NCBI GenBank assembly: GCA_040905445.1
Contig: JBBDRN010000013.1
Span: 62,001-126,000, forward strand
Length of the DNA: 64,000 nucleotides
Direction of reading: 5' to 3'
Origin: SKPT01 sp040905445
GTDB lineage: Bacteria > Planctomycetota > Phycisphaerae > Phycisphaerales > Phycisphaeraceae
Shown: in pieces, positions 1-8,115 of the stretch
How positions within the stretch are numbered: position 1 is the stretch's first letter
Layout: each line of letters starts with the position of its first letter
Made by a program: the position numbers and the translations under genes
The notes under the pieces: model-generated
The model's input: only the letters and a program-made list of their open reading frames with translations
Database searches by the model: none
Told to the model about the DNA's origin: nothing

Positions 1-403
1 GTTCTTGCGGCTTAGCGTGGGCGTGGGGCGGTGTTTTCCACATCCCGCGCACGACGCCGACCGTCCGCCGCGCTGCCCACCAACGATGTCGCCGTGGCCC
101 GGGACGGCGGGGTTTCCGGTAAATGCCGCATATGGGCCCGTTATGGTCGTTGGCGGCGGCGTGCCCCCGGTCGGCGGGTATTGCGGGCTCGGCTGGCGGC
201 GGCGCGACGGATCGGCGGCACGGGTAATCAACAGGTTTTCCACAATGGGTCCGCGGGGAGGTCCGCCCAGCGGGGGCGTTGTCGGGGCTTGAACGCACCT
301 CCTCCCCAGCCCCTCCCGGGGGAGGGGGGCGTCCTCCCGGGTTCGCTCGCGCGCGGAGGGGGAGGCTTTGGCCCAGCCTGCCGTGGGCCTATCATGTGCC
401 GTC
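1..403. other. Leader region without a supported gene
   Basis: No convincing coding region is seen here. Open frames on the plus strand read as arginine/glycine-rich shadow peptides. Two copies of TTTTCCACA lie in the same orientation at 34-42 and 236-244; each differs by one base from the DnaA-box consensus TTATCCACA, but two near-matches prove nothing. A C-rich then G-rich palindrome (CCCCTCCCGGGGGAGGGG core, about 309-329) belongs to a family seen again near 42575. Confidence 0.5.
390..395 (+). promoter_or_regulatory. Possible -10 element of ilvN (TATCAT)
   Basis: TATCAT lies 8 nt before the ilvN ATG, and no Shine-Dalgarno sequence is visible. If used, transcription would begin almost at the start codon, giving a leaderless mRNA. 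The arrangement resembles that before panD. No convincing -35 box is seen. Confidence 0.3.
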
Positions 404-997
404 ATGAGCGAGCCCGCCCCCCCTTTGCGTCACGTGATCGCCGCCCTGGTGACCAACGAGCCCGGTGTCCTGGCCCAGGTGGCGGGCATGTTCGCCGCCC
501 GCGGGTTCAACATCGACTCGCTGGTCGTCGGCCGGACGGAGAACCCGGAGCTGTCGCGGATGACGCTGGTGGTCGTGGGCGACGCGGCCGTGCTCGAACA
601 GGTCCGCAAGCAGCTCCAGAAGCTCGTGCCGGTGGTCAAGGTCGTCGACTACAAGGACGCCGCCTACGTCGAGCGCGATCTCATGCTCGTGCAGGTCTCG
701 ACCCGCAGCGACACCGATCAGCCCGCCCGCCGGCAGGAGATCATCACGCTGGCGAACCTCTTCCGCGCCAACGTTGTGGACGTGGCCAACGATCGGCTGA
801 TGATCGAGCTCAGCGGCACGGAGGACAAGGTCGAGGCGTTTATCGACCTGATCCAGCCGTATGGCATCGTGGAGCTGGCCCGCACGGGCGTGATCGCGAT
901 GCCGCGCGGCCGGGCGCGCGTCGGGGGCGAGCAGGAAGCGATGACCGCCAGCCGCAGCGCCGACCAGATCGATCCCGGCGACCTGCCGCCGGGCTGA
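404..997 (+). CDS. ilvN: Acetolactate synthase small (regulatory) subunit
   Basis: Regulatory subunit of acetohydroxyacid synthase, the first common enzyme of valine, leucine and isoleucine synthesis; it binds the catalytic subunit and mediates valine feedback. The 197-residue protein opens with an ACT domain (HVIAALVTNEPGVLAQVAG, then ARGFNIDSLVVGRTE), followed by the usual C-terminal ALS_ss_C region (ITLANLFRANVVDV, LIELSGTEDKVEAF in outline). It is somewhat longer than the roughly 160 residues of E. coli IlvH, with a polar tail. The ATG at 404 was chosen because it starts just before the ACT domain; an upstream in-frame ATG at 368 would add 12 unremarkable residues. No large subunit gene is adjacent. 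Confident identification; ilvH is an equally usable symbol. Confidence 0.95.
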   Translation: MSEPAPPLRHVIAALVTNEPGVLAQVAGMFAARGFNIDSLVVGRTENPELSRMTLVVVGDAAVLEQVRKQLQKLVPVVKVVDYKDAAYVERDLMLVQVSTRSDTDQPARRQEIITLANLFRANVVDVANDRLMIELSGTEDKVEAFIDLIQPYGIVELARTGVIAMPRGRARVGGEQEAMTASRSADQIDPGDLPPG

Positions 998-1011
998 GGC
1001 GGGGGGAACAA

Positions 1012-1250
1012 GCCAGGGAAGTCGAGGGAGTCGAGGAAGTCAGGGAAGTCGAGGAAGGCGGAAGGCGCCACCATGCTTGATCTGTGTCCATCTCAGTGGC
1101 TAACCTCCCCCGGCTGACCCACAGGAGCACAGGAGCATCAGAGGGAGAAATGGCCACGGAAGGCAGTGGAGGGCGCGAGGGTGCCTCCCCACTCCCTTGA
1201 CTTCCCCGACTCCCTCGACTTCGCCGACTTCCTCCCCCTCCCCCGGAAAG
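1012..1250. repeat. Mosaic of interspersed repeats between ilvN and the glycosyltransferase gene
   Basis: The 262-bp gap holds a GGGAAGTCGAGG-type block at about 1015-1060 and a similar block in inverse orientation at about 1188-1245. Between them lie a stretch beginning ATCTGTGTCCATCTCAGTGG (about 1080) and one reading AGGGAGAAATGGCCACGGAA (about 1141). The GGAAGTC block recurs at 47153-47195. No gene is supported. Confidence 0.7.
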
Positions 1251-1259
1251 TGAGCGGAT

Positions 1260-3086
1260 ATGACACGATCGAGCGGGGCTGCAACCTCGGACCCGGCGGG
1301 TGAGCTGCGCGACAGGCCGCTGACGCTCGCCCACGTCACCCACGAAGCCGTCGAGCAACTCGGCGGCATCGGCACGGTGCTGGAAGGGCTCATGTGCTCG
1401 CCGGTCTACCAGCAGACCGTCAAGCGCTCGATTCTCATCGGGCCGACCGCCACGCACATGCAGCACGCGCCCAACGCCCGTCTCGGCGCCCATGGCCAGG
1501 TGCTCTACTCCTCGATCGACCAGGTCGACGAGCTGGGCCTCGCCGGGCGGCTGCGCCCCGTGGAGTGGGCGTTCAACGTCGCGATCGTCTACGGCAAGCG
1601 GACGTACGACCCGCCCGGCCAGGGTCGCCAGGGCGAGGCCGAGGTCCTGCTCATCGACGTCTTCCGCGCCAACCCCGACCGCCTCAACGTCTTCAAGCAT
1701 CGGCTCTGGGAGCGCTTCGGGCTCGACAGCGGGCGCTACGAAAGCTCGTGGGACTACGAGGAATACGTGCGCCTCGCCGAGCCCGCGTTCTACGCGCTGC
1801 AGGCGCTGCTGGGCGAGGAGGACGCGCCGTGCATCCTCTTCGCCCACGAGTTCATGGGCATGCCCGCCGCGCTGCAGGCGATCATGGACGGCGGCGAGCA
1901 GTTCCGCACCGTCTTCCACGCCCACGAGTGCGCCACCGCGCGGCGCCTCGTCGAGGACCACCCCGGCCACGACACGATGTTCTACAACGTGCTCGGCCAG
2001 GCGCGCGAGCAGGGGCTGTTCGCCGGCGACGTCTTCGGCGATCTCGACGGCCTGCTGCGCCACGCGCTGATCAGCCGGGCGCACCTGTGCGACGGCGTCA
2101 TCGCGGTGGGTGACCACACGCGCGACGAGCTGGCGTTTCTCAACCAGGCCTTCAGCGAGCACCCGATCGAGCTGGTTTACAACGGCCTGCCGGCGTTCGA
2201 GGTGACATCCGCGGACCGGGAGAAGTCGCGCGACATGCTCGCCGAGTACGCCGAGTCGCTGGTGGGCTATCGCCCCGACGTGTTGATGACGCATGTGACG
2301 CGGCCGGTCATCAGCAAGGGCATGTGGCGCGATGTGAAGCTGTGCGCGGAGCTCAACCGCCGGCTGGGCGAGAAGAAAAAGAAGGCGGTGCTGTTCATCC
2401 TGACCAGCGCCGGCGGCGTGCGCCGCGGGCAGGACGTGGCGTACATGGAGCGGCAGTACGGCTGGCCGCGCCACCACCGCGACGGGTACCCGGACCTGGT
2501 TGGGCCCGAGGTCGAGCTGGCGCGGATGATCGAGCCCTACAACGCCGAGCACGAGAACGTGCAGGTCGTGCTCGTCAACCAGTTCGGCTGGTCGCGCGAG
2601 CGCATCGGCCGGCGGCTGCCGCAGGGCATGAGCATTGCGGACCTCCGCCGGGGCACGGACGTGGAGCTGGGCATGGCGACGTATGAGCCGTTCGGCATCA
2701 GCCCGCTGGAGCCGCTGGGCTCCGGGGCGCTGTGCGTGATCTCCAACGTGTGCGGCTGCCGGGGGTTCGTCGACGAGGCGACGGGCGGCAAGGGCTCGCC
2801 CAACGTCATGGTCGCCGACTTCACGAAGCTGGATCGGCGGCAGACGATCGCGCAACTGCTGAAGATGGACCGCCAGGAGCGCGACGCGGTCGAGGAGCGC
2901 GTCGTGCGGGAGCTGGCGGACGAGATGATGGGTCGACTGCCGCTGACCAAGCGCGACCGGGAGAAGCTGCTGAAGTCCGGGCAGGCGCTGGTGCAGAAGA
3001 TGGGCTGGGACCAGATCGTCGAGGGCCACCTCGCCCGGCTGCTGGCGGCCCTGCGCCACCTGACCCCGGAGGAGGCGGAGGCTTGA
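1260..3086 (+). CDS. GT-B fold glycosyltransferase, glycogen/starch synthase-like
   Basis: A 608-residue cytosolic glycosyltransferase. The N-terminus reads LAHVTHEAVEQLGGIGTVLEGL, matching the glycine-rich nucleotide-sugar loop of glycogen synthases. A C-terminal YEPFGISPLEPLGSGALCV carries the E-x7-E pattern that binds the sugar donor in GT-B retaining enzymes. HAHECATARRL and VYNGL mid-protein also fit starch-synthase-like enzymes. It probably transfers glucose (or a related sugar) from a nucleotide sugar, perhaps in glycogen metabolism, since a second synthase-like gene lies at 15996-17915. The two proteins are clearly different in sequence. Donor and acceptor cannot be told from sequence. 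It stands alone, followed by a repeat and a small membrane protein gene. Confidence 0.75.
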   Translation: MTRSSGAATSDPAGELRDRPLTLAHVTHEAVEQLGGIGTVLEGLMCSPVYQQTVKRSILIGPTATHMQHAPNARLGAHGQVLYSSIDQVDELGLAGRLRPVEWAFNVAIVYGKRTYDPPGQGRQGEAEVLLIDVFRANPDRLNVFKHRLWERFGLDSGRYESSWDYEEYVRLAEPAFYALQALLGEEDAPCILFAHEFMGMPAALQAIMDGGEQFRTVFHAHECATARRLVEDHPGHDTMFYNVLGQAREQGLFAGDVFGDLDGLLRHALISRAHLCDGVIAVGDHTRDELAFLNQAFSEHPIELVYNGLPAFEVTSADREKSRDMLAEYAESLVGYRPDVLMTHVTRPVISKGMWRDVKLCAELNRRLGEKKKKAVLFILTSAGGVRRGQDVAYMERQYGWPRHHRDGYPDLVGPEVELARMIEPYNAEHENVQVVLVNQFGWSRERIGRRLPQGMSIADLRRGTDVELGMATYEPFGISPLEPLGSGALCVISNVCGCRGFVDEATGGKGSPNVMVADFTKLDRRQTIAQLLKMDRQERDAVEERVVRELADEMMGRLPLTKRDREKLLKSGQALVQKMGWDQIVEGHLARLLAALRHLTPEEAEA

Positions 3087-3100
3087 GCAGGCGGGTTTTA

Positions 3101-3118
3101 AACGCCAAGGCGCCAAGG
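3101..3118. repeat. AACGCCAAG repeat, solo copy
   Basis: AACGCCAAGGCGCCAAGG, preceded by a T/A run. All 18 bases are identical to the left arm of the GxxExxY cassette at 44907-44924, and the flanking TTTTA and GGGAGG match too. It lies just after a stop codon (3086). Confidence 0.85.
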
Positions 3119-3157
3119 GAGGGAGAGGACGCCGAGGAGGAAGGAGGCCGAACTACG

Positions 3158-3466
3158 ATGTCGAGGACGACGCTGCCGATCCTGTGGCTCTGCACAACCT
3201 TGATTTACAGTGTTCTTGTTGCGCCTCTTTTCCTGACGGTATCCCGCCCCGGCGGGCCGCTGATCTCGGTGCTCGGTGCGCTGACACCGTTCGTGCTGAG
3301 TCTTGTGGGGGTCGTGCTTGGCGCAACCGCGGTCAGGCACCAGTCGGTCGTCCAGCAGGTTGTCACGTTTATCCTGATCCTTGGCGGAACGGCCGTCATC
3401 GGCCTCGTGCTCGTCCATGTCTTCGGGGTCTACCGGATGGGGCGGTATCGGGTCTTCGGCCTGTGA
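3158..3466 (+). CDS. Small membrane protein of unknown function
   Basis: 102 residues with three likely membrane segments: about 5-22 (LPILWLCTTLIYSVLVAPL), 32-55 (ISVLGALTPFVLSLVGVVLGA) and 66-88 (VVTFILILGGTAVIGLVLVHV). There is no signal-peptidase site and no recognisable family motif. The ATG at 3158 was chosen over an upstream open frame because an AAGGAGG Shine-Dalgarno sits 10 nt before it and the upstream frame overlaps the previous gene. Base composition is slightly less G+C-rich than its neighbours. No function is proposed. Confidence 0.7.
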   Translation: MSRTTLPILWLCTTLIYSVLVAPLFLTVSRPGGPLISVLGALTPFVLSLVGVVLGATAVRHQSVVQQVVTFILILGGTAVIGLVLVHVFGVYRMGRYRVFGL

Positions 3467-3502
3467 CGTGTTTGCCAGTGGTGACGATTCCGGCCTCGCG
3501 GC

Positions 3503-3508
3503 TATAAT
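3503..3508 (+). promoter_or_regulatory. TATAAT -10 element immediately before panD
   Basis: A perfect TATAAT ends 9 nt before the panD ATG, and no Shine-Dalgarno is present. Transcription from it would start at about 3515, giving an essentially leaderless transcript. No clear -35 box is seen at 16-18 bp. Confidence 0.45.
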
Positions 3509-3517
3509 GCCGCTGCC

Positions 3518-3910
3518 ATGCTCAGAAAGATGATGCGAAGCAAGATTCACCGGGCCGCCGTCACCCAGTGCGACCCGGATTATGCCGGCTCGATCACCAT
3601 CGACGCGGATCTGCTGCGCGCCAGTGGCATTCGGCCGAACGAGGCGGTGCTGGTGCTCGACATCAACAATGCCGCGCGCTTCGAGACCTACGTCATCCGC
3701 GGCGAGGCGGGCTCGGGCGTCATCGGCGTCAACGGGGCCGCCGCCCAGCTCGTCGACGTCGGCCACAAGCTGATCATCGTCTGCTTCGGGCTGCTGGAGG
3801 AGCACGAGCTCGATGCGCACACCGCCCGCGTCGTCATCTGCGACGACGCCAACGCCGTCGGCCAGCGGTTGACTTACGCCTCCTCGCTCGAGGACGAGGC
3901 GCTGGCGTAG
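3518..3910 (+). CDS. panD: Aspartate 1-decarboxylase (pyruvoyl enzyme)
   Basis: Makes beta-alanine from L-aspartate for pantothenate and CoA synthesis; cytosolic tetramer. The 130-residue proenzyme aligns over its full length with E. coli PanD (126 aa). Gly24-Ser25 in YAGSITID is the self-cleavage site that makes the pyruvoyl group, at the same numbering as in E. coli. ARFETYVIRGEAGSG and VIGVNGAAAQLVDVGHKLII are the core family motifs, with the active-site Tyr and Arg region. The stop codon TAG at 3908-3910 is also the first three bases of an interspersed repeat. No other pan genes are adjacent. Confidence 0.97.
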   Translation: MLRKMMRSKIHRAAVTQCDPDYAGSITIDADLLRASGIRPNEAVLVLDINNAARFETYVIRGEAGSGVIGVNGAAAQLVDVGHKLIIVCFGLLEEHELDAHTARVVICDDANAVGQRLTYASSLEDEALA

Positions 3911-3975
3911 GGTCCGCTGTGCGGATCTTCTGTCTTGCGCGGAACCTGTCGTCGCCCGCATCGCGGACCCTGCGG
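3908..3975. repeat. GTCCGC-family inverted repeat, degenerate copy
   Basis: Left arm TAGGGTCCGCTGTGCGGAT (3908-3926) with a weak inverse arm (CGCGGACCCTGCGG, about 3963-3976). The left arm is nearly identical to arms at 15897, 15987, 17998 and 18087. Its TAG is the panD stop codon. Confidence 0.75.
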
Positions 3976-4010
3976 CGTGCTCGAGCGCCGGGTGACGGCG
4001 GATCAGTAGA

Positions 4011-5621
4011 ATGATCCGAATGGCGTCCGGCGTGCGGATCAGTCTCGCGAACAAGTGCCAGTTGCTCTTCGGAGCTGCCGTGGTCCTTATTCTCACGGCC
4101 GCGCTGGTCGTCGTCTGGCAGCGGATGCAGACGCTGGTTGAGCAACTGCCGCGGCAGCGGGCGCAGGACCTGGCGGCGATGTGGCAGGCGGGGGAGTTGG
4201 CCGCAGCCGCGGGCGACGCCGCGACCATGGGCGCGGGCCTGGCGCCCGGGCGCGAGCTGGCGATGGTGCTCGTCGAGCCGGCCGCGTTCGCATCGCTCGC
4301 CGAGGCGGACGCTTTCTTCGAGCGGGCGCTGGATCGTTTTACCGATCGGCCGGAGGAGCGCGGGTGGTTCGCGGCGGCGGAGGATGCGTCAGGTGGGCGG
4401 TACTACCGGTATGCGTACGCGGTGCGGGAGTCGCCCTCCCCCGGCCCCTCCCTCGAAGGCAAGGGGGCTGAGGCGGCGGCCTCCGCGGAACTCGCGGGGT
4501 TGCTGTTGATCGACCTGCGCTCGCCGCAGGCCGCGACGCAGCAGATGGTCAACCGCATCTACATCGTCGCCGCGGGCACGTTCGCCGGGCTGCTGGCGCT
4601 GGGCGTGTTCTGGTTCATCACGACGCGGCTGATCCTCTCGCCCGTGCGCCTGCTGCGCGACGTGGCGGCCAAGGTGTCCGACGGCGACATCGACATCCGG
4701 TCAGACATCAACACCGGCGACGAGTTCCAGGAGCTGTCCGAGCGCTTCAACACGATGCTCGCCAACCTCAAGGAGAAGCAGGACCAGCTCCGGTCGATCA
4801 ACAAGAGCCTGGACCTGAAGCTCGGCGAGCTGGCGCAGAGCAACGTCGCGCTGTACGAGGCCAACAAGATCAAGGGCGAGTTTCTGGCGAACGTCTCGCA
4901 CGAGCTGCGCACGCCGCTGAACTCGATGATCGGCTTCGCGGAGGTGCTCGCTGAGACACTGCCGCGCGATGGCGAGGCGGTTAACGAGAAGCGCCGGCGG
5001 TACGTGGACAACATCATCAGCTCGAGCCGACGGCTGCTGGAGCTGATCACCGACCTGCTGGATCTCGCGAAGATCGAGGCCGGCCGCATCGACATCAACG
5101 TGGCGCCGGTGAGCATCGCCGACACGGTCGAGGGGCTGGTCAACCTCATCCGCCCGCAGGCGAGCCAGCGCAAGGTGGCGCTGGACACGCGCATCGAGCC
5201 CAACCTGTCGGTGGTGCGCACGGACGCCGGCAAGCTCCAGCAGATCGTGTTCAATTTCCTGTCCAACGCCGTGAAATTCACGCCCGCGGGCGGGACGGTG
5301 ACGGTCACGGCGACGCAGATCCCGCCGGCGCGGGCGGGCGAGCAGAGCCGCATGCGCATCAGCGTGCGCGACAGCGGGCCGGGCATCGCGCTGGCGGACC
5401 AGGAGCGGATCTTCGACAAGTTCACGCAGCTCGACCCGAGCACGACGCGCGAGCATGGCGGCACGGGGCTGGGGCTGACGATCAGCCGTGAGCTGGCGGA
5501 GATGTTGCAGGGGCGGATCGACCTGGACAGCGACACCGGCCGGGGGGCGACGTTCAGCATCACGATCCCGGTGCTGCTGGAGAAGCGAAGCGTGCCGTTG
5601 ATGCCGGAGGTGCGGGGGTAG
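4011..5621 (+). CDS. Membrane-bound sensor histidine kinase
   Basis: 536 residues. First membrane segment about 16-36, an extracytoplasmic sensing region to about 180, a second membrane segment about 183-207 (IVAAGTFAGLLALGVFWFI), HAMP domain about 208-260, a coiled linker, HisKA with phospho-acceptor His297 (FLANVSHELRTPLN), N box about 411 (FNFLSNAVKFTP), G1 DSGPGIA and G2 GTGLGLTISRELA. All catalytic boxes look intact. No response-regulator gene is adjacent; the lone receiver at 40593 is a conceivable but unproven partner. Around residues 140-155, a Pro/Gly stretch (SPSPGPSLEGKG) is encoded by DNA like the C-rich intergenic repeat at 309-329, suggesting in-frame repeat insertion in the sensor domain. 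The signal sensed is unknown. Confidence 0.93.
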   Translation: MIRMASGVRISLANKCQLLFGAAVVLILTAALVVVWQRMQTLVEQLPRQRAQDLAAMWQAGELAAAAGDAATMGAGLAPGRELAMVLVEPAAFASLAEADAFFERALDRFTDRPEERGWFAAAEDASGGRYYRYAYAVRESPSPGPSLEGKGAEAAASAELAGLLLIDLRSPQAATQQMVNRIYIVAAGTFAGLLALGVFWFITTRLILSPVRLLRDVAAKVSDGDIDIRSDINTGDEFQELSERFNTMLANLKEKQDQLRSINKSLDLKLGELAQSNVALYEANKIKGEFLANVSHELRTPLNSMIGFAEVLAETLPRDGEAVNEKRRRYVDNIISSSRRLLELITDLLDLAKIEAGRIDINVAPVSIADTVEGLVNLIRPQASQRKVALDTRIEPNLSVVRTDAGKLQQIVFNFLSNAVKFTPAGGTVTVTATQIPPARAGEQSRMRISVRDSGPGIALADQERIFDKFTQLDPSTTREHGGTGLGLTISRELAEMLQGRIDLDSDTGRGATFSITIPVLLEKRSVPLMPEVRG

Positions 5622-5652
5622 GGGATGATTGGTGATGGATGCTTTCGGACTG

Positions 5653-5705
5653 CGAATTGCGAACCCCGAACCCGAACTCCGAACCCCGAACCTCGAACCT
5701 CCAAT
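5653..5705. repeat. GAACCCCGAA-type simple repeat before the mfnD-mfnF fusion
   Basis: About 50 bp of imperfect GAACCCCGAACC/GAACTCCGAA units directly upstream of the next gene's start codon. It is related in pattern to the CCGAAATCCGAAATC stretch inside the MoxR gene (34255-34300). Confidence 0.7.
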
Positions 5706-5707
5706 TC

Positions 5708-7906
5708 ATGCCCCGTATCTTTGTCTTCGAACACTGCCTTGCCGGCGGGGATCGCGCGCGGCCGGGTCAAGCCGCCGAGCCGGTCGTCGCCGACCCGACC
5801 GGTGCGGCCGCGCTGTTGACGACGTTTGTCGACAGCTTCGTCGACGTCGGCTGTGATGTCGCGACCATCCTCGCCGACGGGGTCGACGTGCCGCTGCGCT
5901 GCGGCGAGATCGAGCGTGTGGCGGACCCGGCCGGCCTCGCGGCCGCGTTCGATCGCCTGGCCCGCGCTGCCGACGCCACGCTGCTGATCGCACCGGAAAT
6001 CGACGACGCGCTGGCGAGGTGGACCGGCCGACTCGAAGCGCTGGGTGTGCGTCACCTCGGCTGCCCCGGCGCGGTGGTGGAGCTGTGCAGCGACAAGCTC
6101 CGCCTGGCCCACCACCTCGCCCACCACCCGATCCCCACCCCCGCCACGCCCGCCACCCCCGCCACGCCCACTGTCCCCGCCCCTGCCACGCCCACCACGC
6201 CCCAAGTCGATCCCTCGGATCGTTGGATCATCAAACCGCGGCGCGGCGCGGGCTGCCAAGGCGTGCGGCGCGTGGCGGGTGTTGATGCGCTTGCCGACCT
6301 GTCGCCGAACGACTGGGTCTGCCAGCGGTACGTTGAAGGGACGCCGGCGAGCGTGGCGCTGCTGGTCGACGGCGCGCGTGCGCAGCCGCTGCCGGCGGGC
6401 GAGCAGGTCATTGAAGGTGATGCAACGCTGCGTTACGCCGGGGGGCGCTGGCCGTTGGCGGAGCATCTGGCGGAGCGGGCGACGCGGCTGGCGGTGCGCG
6501 CCTGGGCGGCCGTGGCGGAAGGGCACGCGGGGTTCGTGGGCGTGGTGGGCGTCGACCTGGTGCTCGGCGAGGCGGAGGCGAACGACTGTGTGATCGAGAT
6601 CAACGCGCGGCCGACGCTTTCGAGCGTGGCGCTCTCGCCGTACCTGGCGCCGAGTCTCGCGGCCGGGCTGCTCGATCCGACGCTGACAGTGCGGTGCACC
6701 CTGCCCGCGCCGTCGGCGGGGGTGTGGGCGGTTGCGATCGACGGCGACGGGCAGCCGATTGGCGGCGCGCCGGCCTCGCCGGTGGCGCTCGACATCGGGG
6801 GGGCGAACATCAAGTTCGCGAGCGCCGGGGGTGCCGGCTGCGAGGCGTTCCCGCTCTGGCAGCGGCCGGACGAGCTGGCCGACCGGCTGCGCGGGGTGAT
6901 CGGCGCGGCCGATACGGCGGGGCGCGGCGGTCAGCCGTCGGCGTTGGCGCCGGTGCTCGTGACGATGACGGGCGAGCTGTGCGATTGCTACGCGACGCGG
7001 GCGGCGGGTGTGGCGGCCATTCTCGATGCGGTGGTGCGTGCGGCGGGGCCGCGGCCGGTGCGGGTCTGGTCGACGGCTGGTCGGTTCGTCGCGCTCGCGG
7101 CGGCGCGGCGGATGCCGCTGGCGGTGGCGGCGGGCAACTGGCACGCGCTGGCGACGGCGGTGGCGCGCCGGTTCCTGCCTGCCAGTCGCGTCGCTGGGCC
7201 TGCCCCCGCGTGGCTTATCGATGTCGGCTCCACAACGACCGACATCATCCCCCTCCCCCCGGCCCCCACCACGCCCCCCGCCACGCCCCCCGCCACATCC
7301 CCCGCCACCTCCGCCTCGCCGTGCATCACCGATACCGACCGGCTCGCGGCGGGTCAGCTCGTGTACCTCGGCGTCGGCCGCACGCCAGTGATGGCGCTTG
7401 CCTCGTCGCTGCACTTTGCCGGGCGGTCGACGCGGGTCATGGCGGAGCGGTTCGCGACGACGGCGGACGTCATGCTGCTGAGCGACGACGGCGCGGTGGA
7501 GCGGCCGGGGGTGACCGACACGGCGGACGGGCGGCCGATGACGCGTCGATGCGCGGCAGCGCGGCTGCTGCGCATGGTCGGCAGCGACCTTGACACGCAC
7601 GGGCTCGCCGACGCGGTCGACCTCGCGCGCCAACTCCGGGGGTGCATGCTCGACCGCCTGGCGGAGGCGTGGGCACAGGTGAGCGCGGATGGGCCGGGCG
7701 GAGGCGCTGGCGGCGCGGGGGCGACGCTGATCCTGGCCGGCAGCGGCGCGGTGGTCGCGCGGGAGCTTGCGGGGCGCGTCGCCCCGGGTGCGGAGGTGAT
7801 CATGCTCGCGGACGTCGTCGGGGCCGAGGCCTCCACCGCGGCGTGCGCGTGGGCGCTGCTGGAGTTGTGGCGGGGCGGGCCGGGGTCATCCACGCTAAGG
7901 GCTTGA
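5708..7906 (+). CDS. Fused ATP-grasp (MfnD-like) and hydantoinase-like (MfnF-like) protein of methanofuran-type cofactor synthesis
   Basis: 732 residues in two halves. Residues 1 to about 325 are an ATP-grasp ligase (IFVFEHCLAGG start, DRWIIKPRRGAGCQGVRRV, late acidic EINARPTLSSVAL), resembling MfnD, which joins glutamate to tyramine. Residues about 357-732 form an actin-like-ATPase/hydantoinase fold (VALDIGGANIKFA, MTGELCDCY, LIDVGSTTTDIIPL), typical of the H4MPT-linked C1-transfer protein family that includes MfnF, which couples the furan phosphate unit to the tyramine part. The two are separate proteins in methanogens, as I recall. Low-complexity TPATPATP inserts lie at residues about 140-166 and 515-537. 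Start ATG 5708 gives the conserved MPRIFVFEH opening; upstream sequence is repeat. No other C1 genes are adjacent. The family call is good; the exact substrate is inferred. Confidence 0.82.
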   Translation: MPRIFVFEHCLAGGDRARPGQAAEPVVADPTGAAALLTTFVDSFVDVGCDVATILADGVDVPLRCGEIERVADPAGLAAAFDRLARAADATLLIAPEIDDALARWTGRLEALGVRHLGCPGAVVELCSDKLRLAHHLAHHPIPTPATPATPATPTVPAPATPTTPQVDPSDRWIIKPRRGAGCQGVRRVAGVDALADLSPNDWVCQRYVEGTPASVALLVDGARAQPLPAGEQVIEGDATLRYAGGRWPLAEHLAERATRLAVRAWAAVAEGHAGFVGVVGVDLVLGEAEANDCVIEINARPTLSSVALSPYLAPSLAAGLLDPTLTVRCTLPAPSAGVWAVAIDGDGQPIGGAPASPVALDIGGANIKFASAGGAGCEAFPLWQRPDELADRLRGVIGAADTAGRGGQPSALAPVLVTMTGELCDCYATRAAGVAAILDAVVRAAGPRPVRVWSTAGRFVALAAARRMPLAVAAGNWHALATAVARRFLPASRVAGPAPAWLIDVGSTTTDIIPLPPAPTTPPATPPATSPATSASPCITDTDRLAAGQLVYLGVGRTPVMALASSLHFAGRSTRVMAERFATTADVMLLSDDGAVERPGVTDTADGRPMTRRCAAARLLRMVGSDLDTHGLADAVDLARQLRGCMLDRLAEAWAQVSADGPGGGAGGAGATLILAGSGAVVARELAGRVAPGAEVIMLADVVGAEASTAACAWALLELWRGGPGSSTLRA

Positions 7907-8115
7907 GCAGCAGCGGCTTGCCGCCTGTCACCGCGAGCGGGTGGTGTGCGGGCGGCGGGGCTTGTCCCGCCCGGCCAGAGGACCGCGCAGTTTGCGCTTG
8001 CATGGCGGAGGGAAATACGACAAAGTGAGGGCCGTTGTCAGGTTTGAGGGGCTCGTTCGGCCTTGGCCAACGTGATTCGACCCATGCATTCCATTTACAC
8101 CTGAAAGGGGGCTCC

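Noticed and set aside
34..244. Two TTTTCCACA motifs as DnaA boxes / replication origin
   Set aside because: Only two near-consensus boxes 200 bp apart, no AT-rich unwinding region and no dnaA, dnaN or similar gene in view.
840..3116. Long open frame antisense to the glycosyltransferase gene
   Set aside because: High G+C keeps antisense frames open; the translation is Arg/His/Leu-rich without family motifs, while the plus strand encodes a recognisable enzyme.
6127..6207. CRISPR-like tandem repeat
   Set aside because: Short microsatellite units without unique spacers, in frame inside a gene, and no cas genes.
4559..7633. Long minus-strand frame across the sensor kinase and MfnD-MfnF genes
   Set aside because: Arginine-rich shadow peptide; both plus-strand genes have clear domains with intact motifs.
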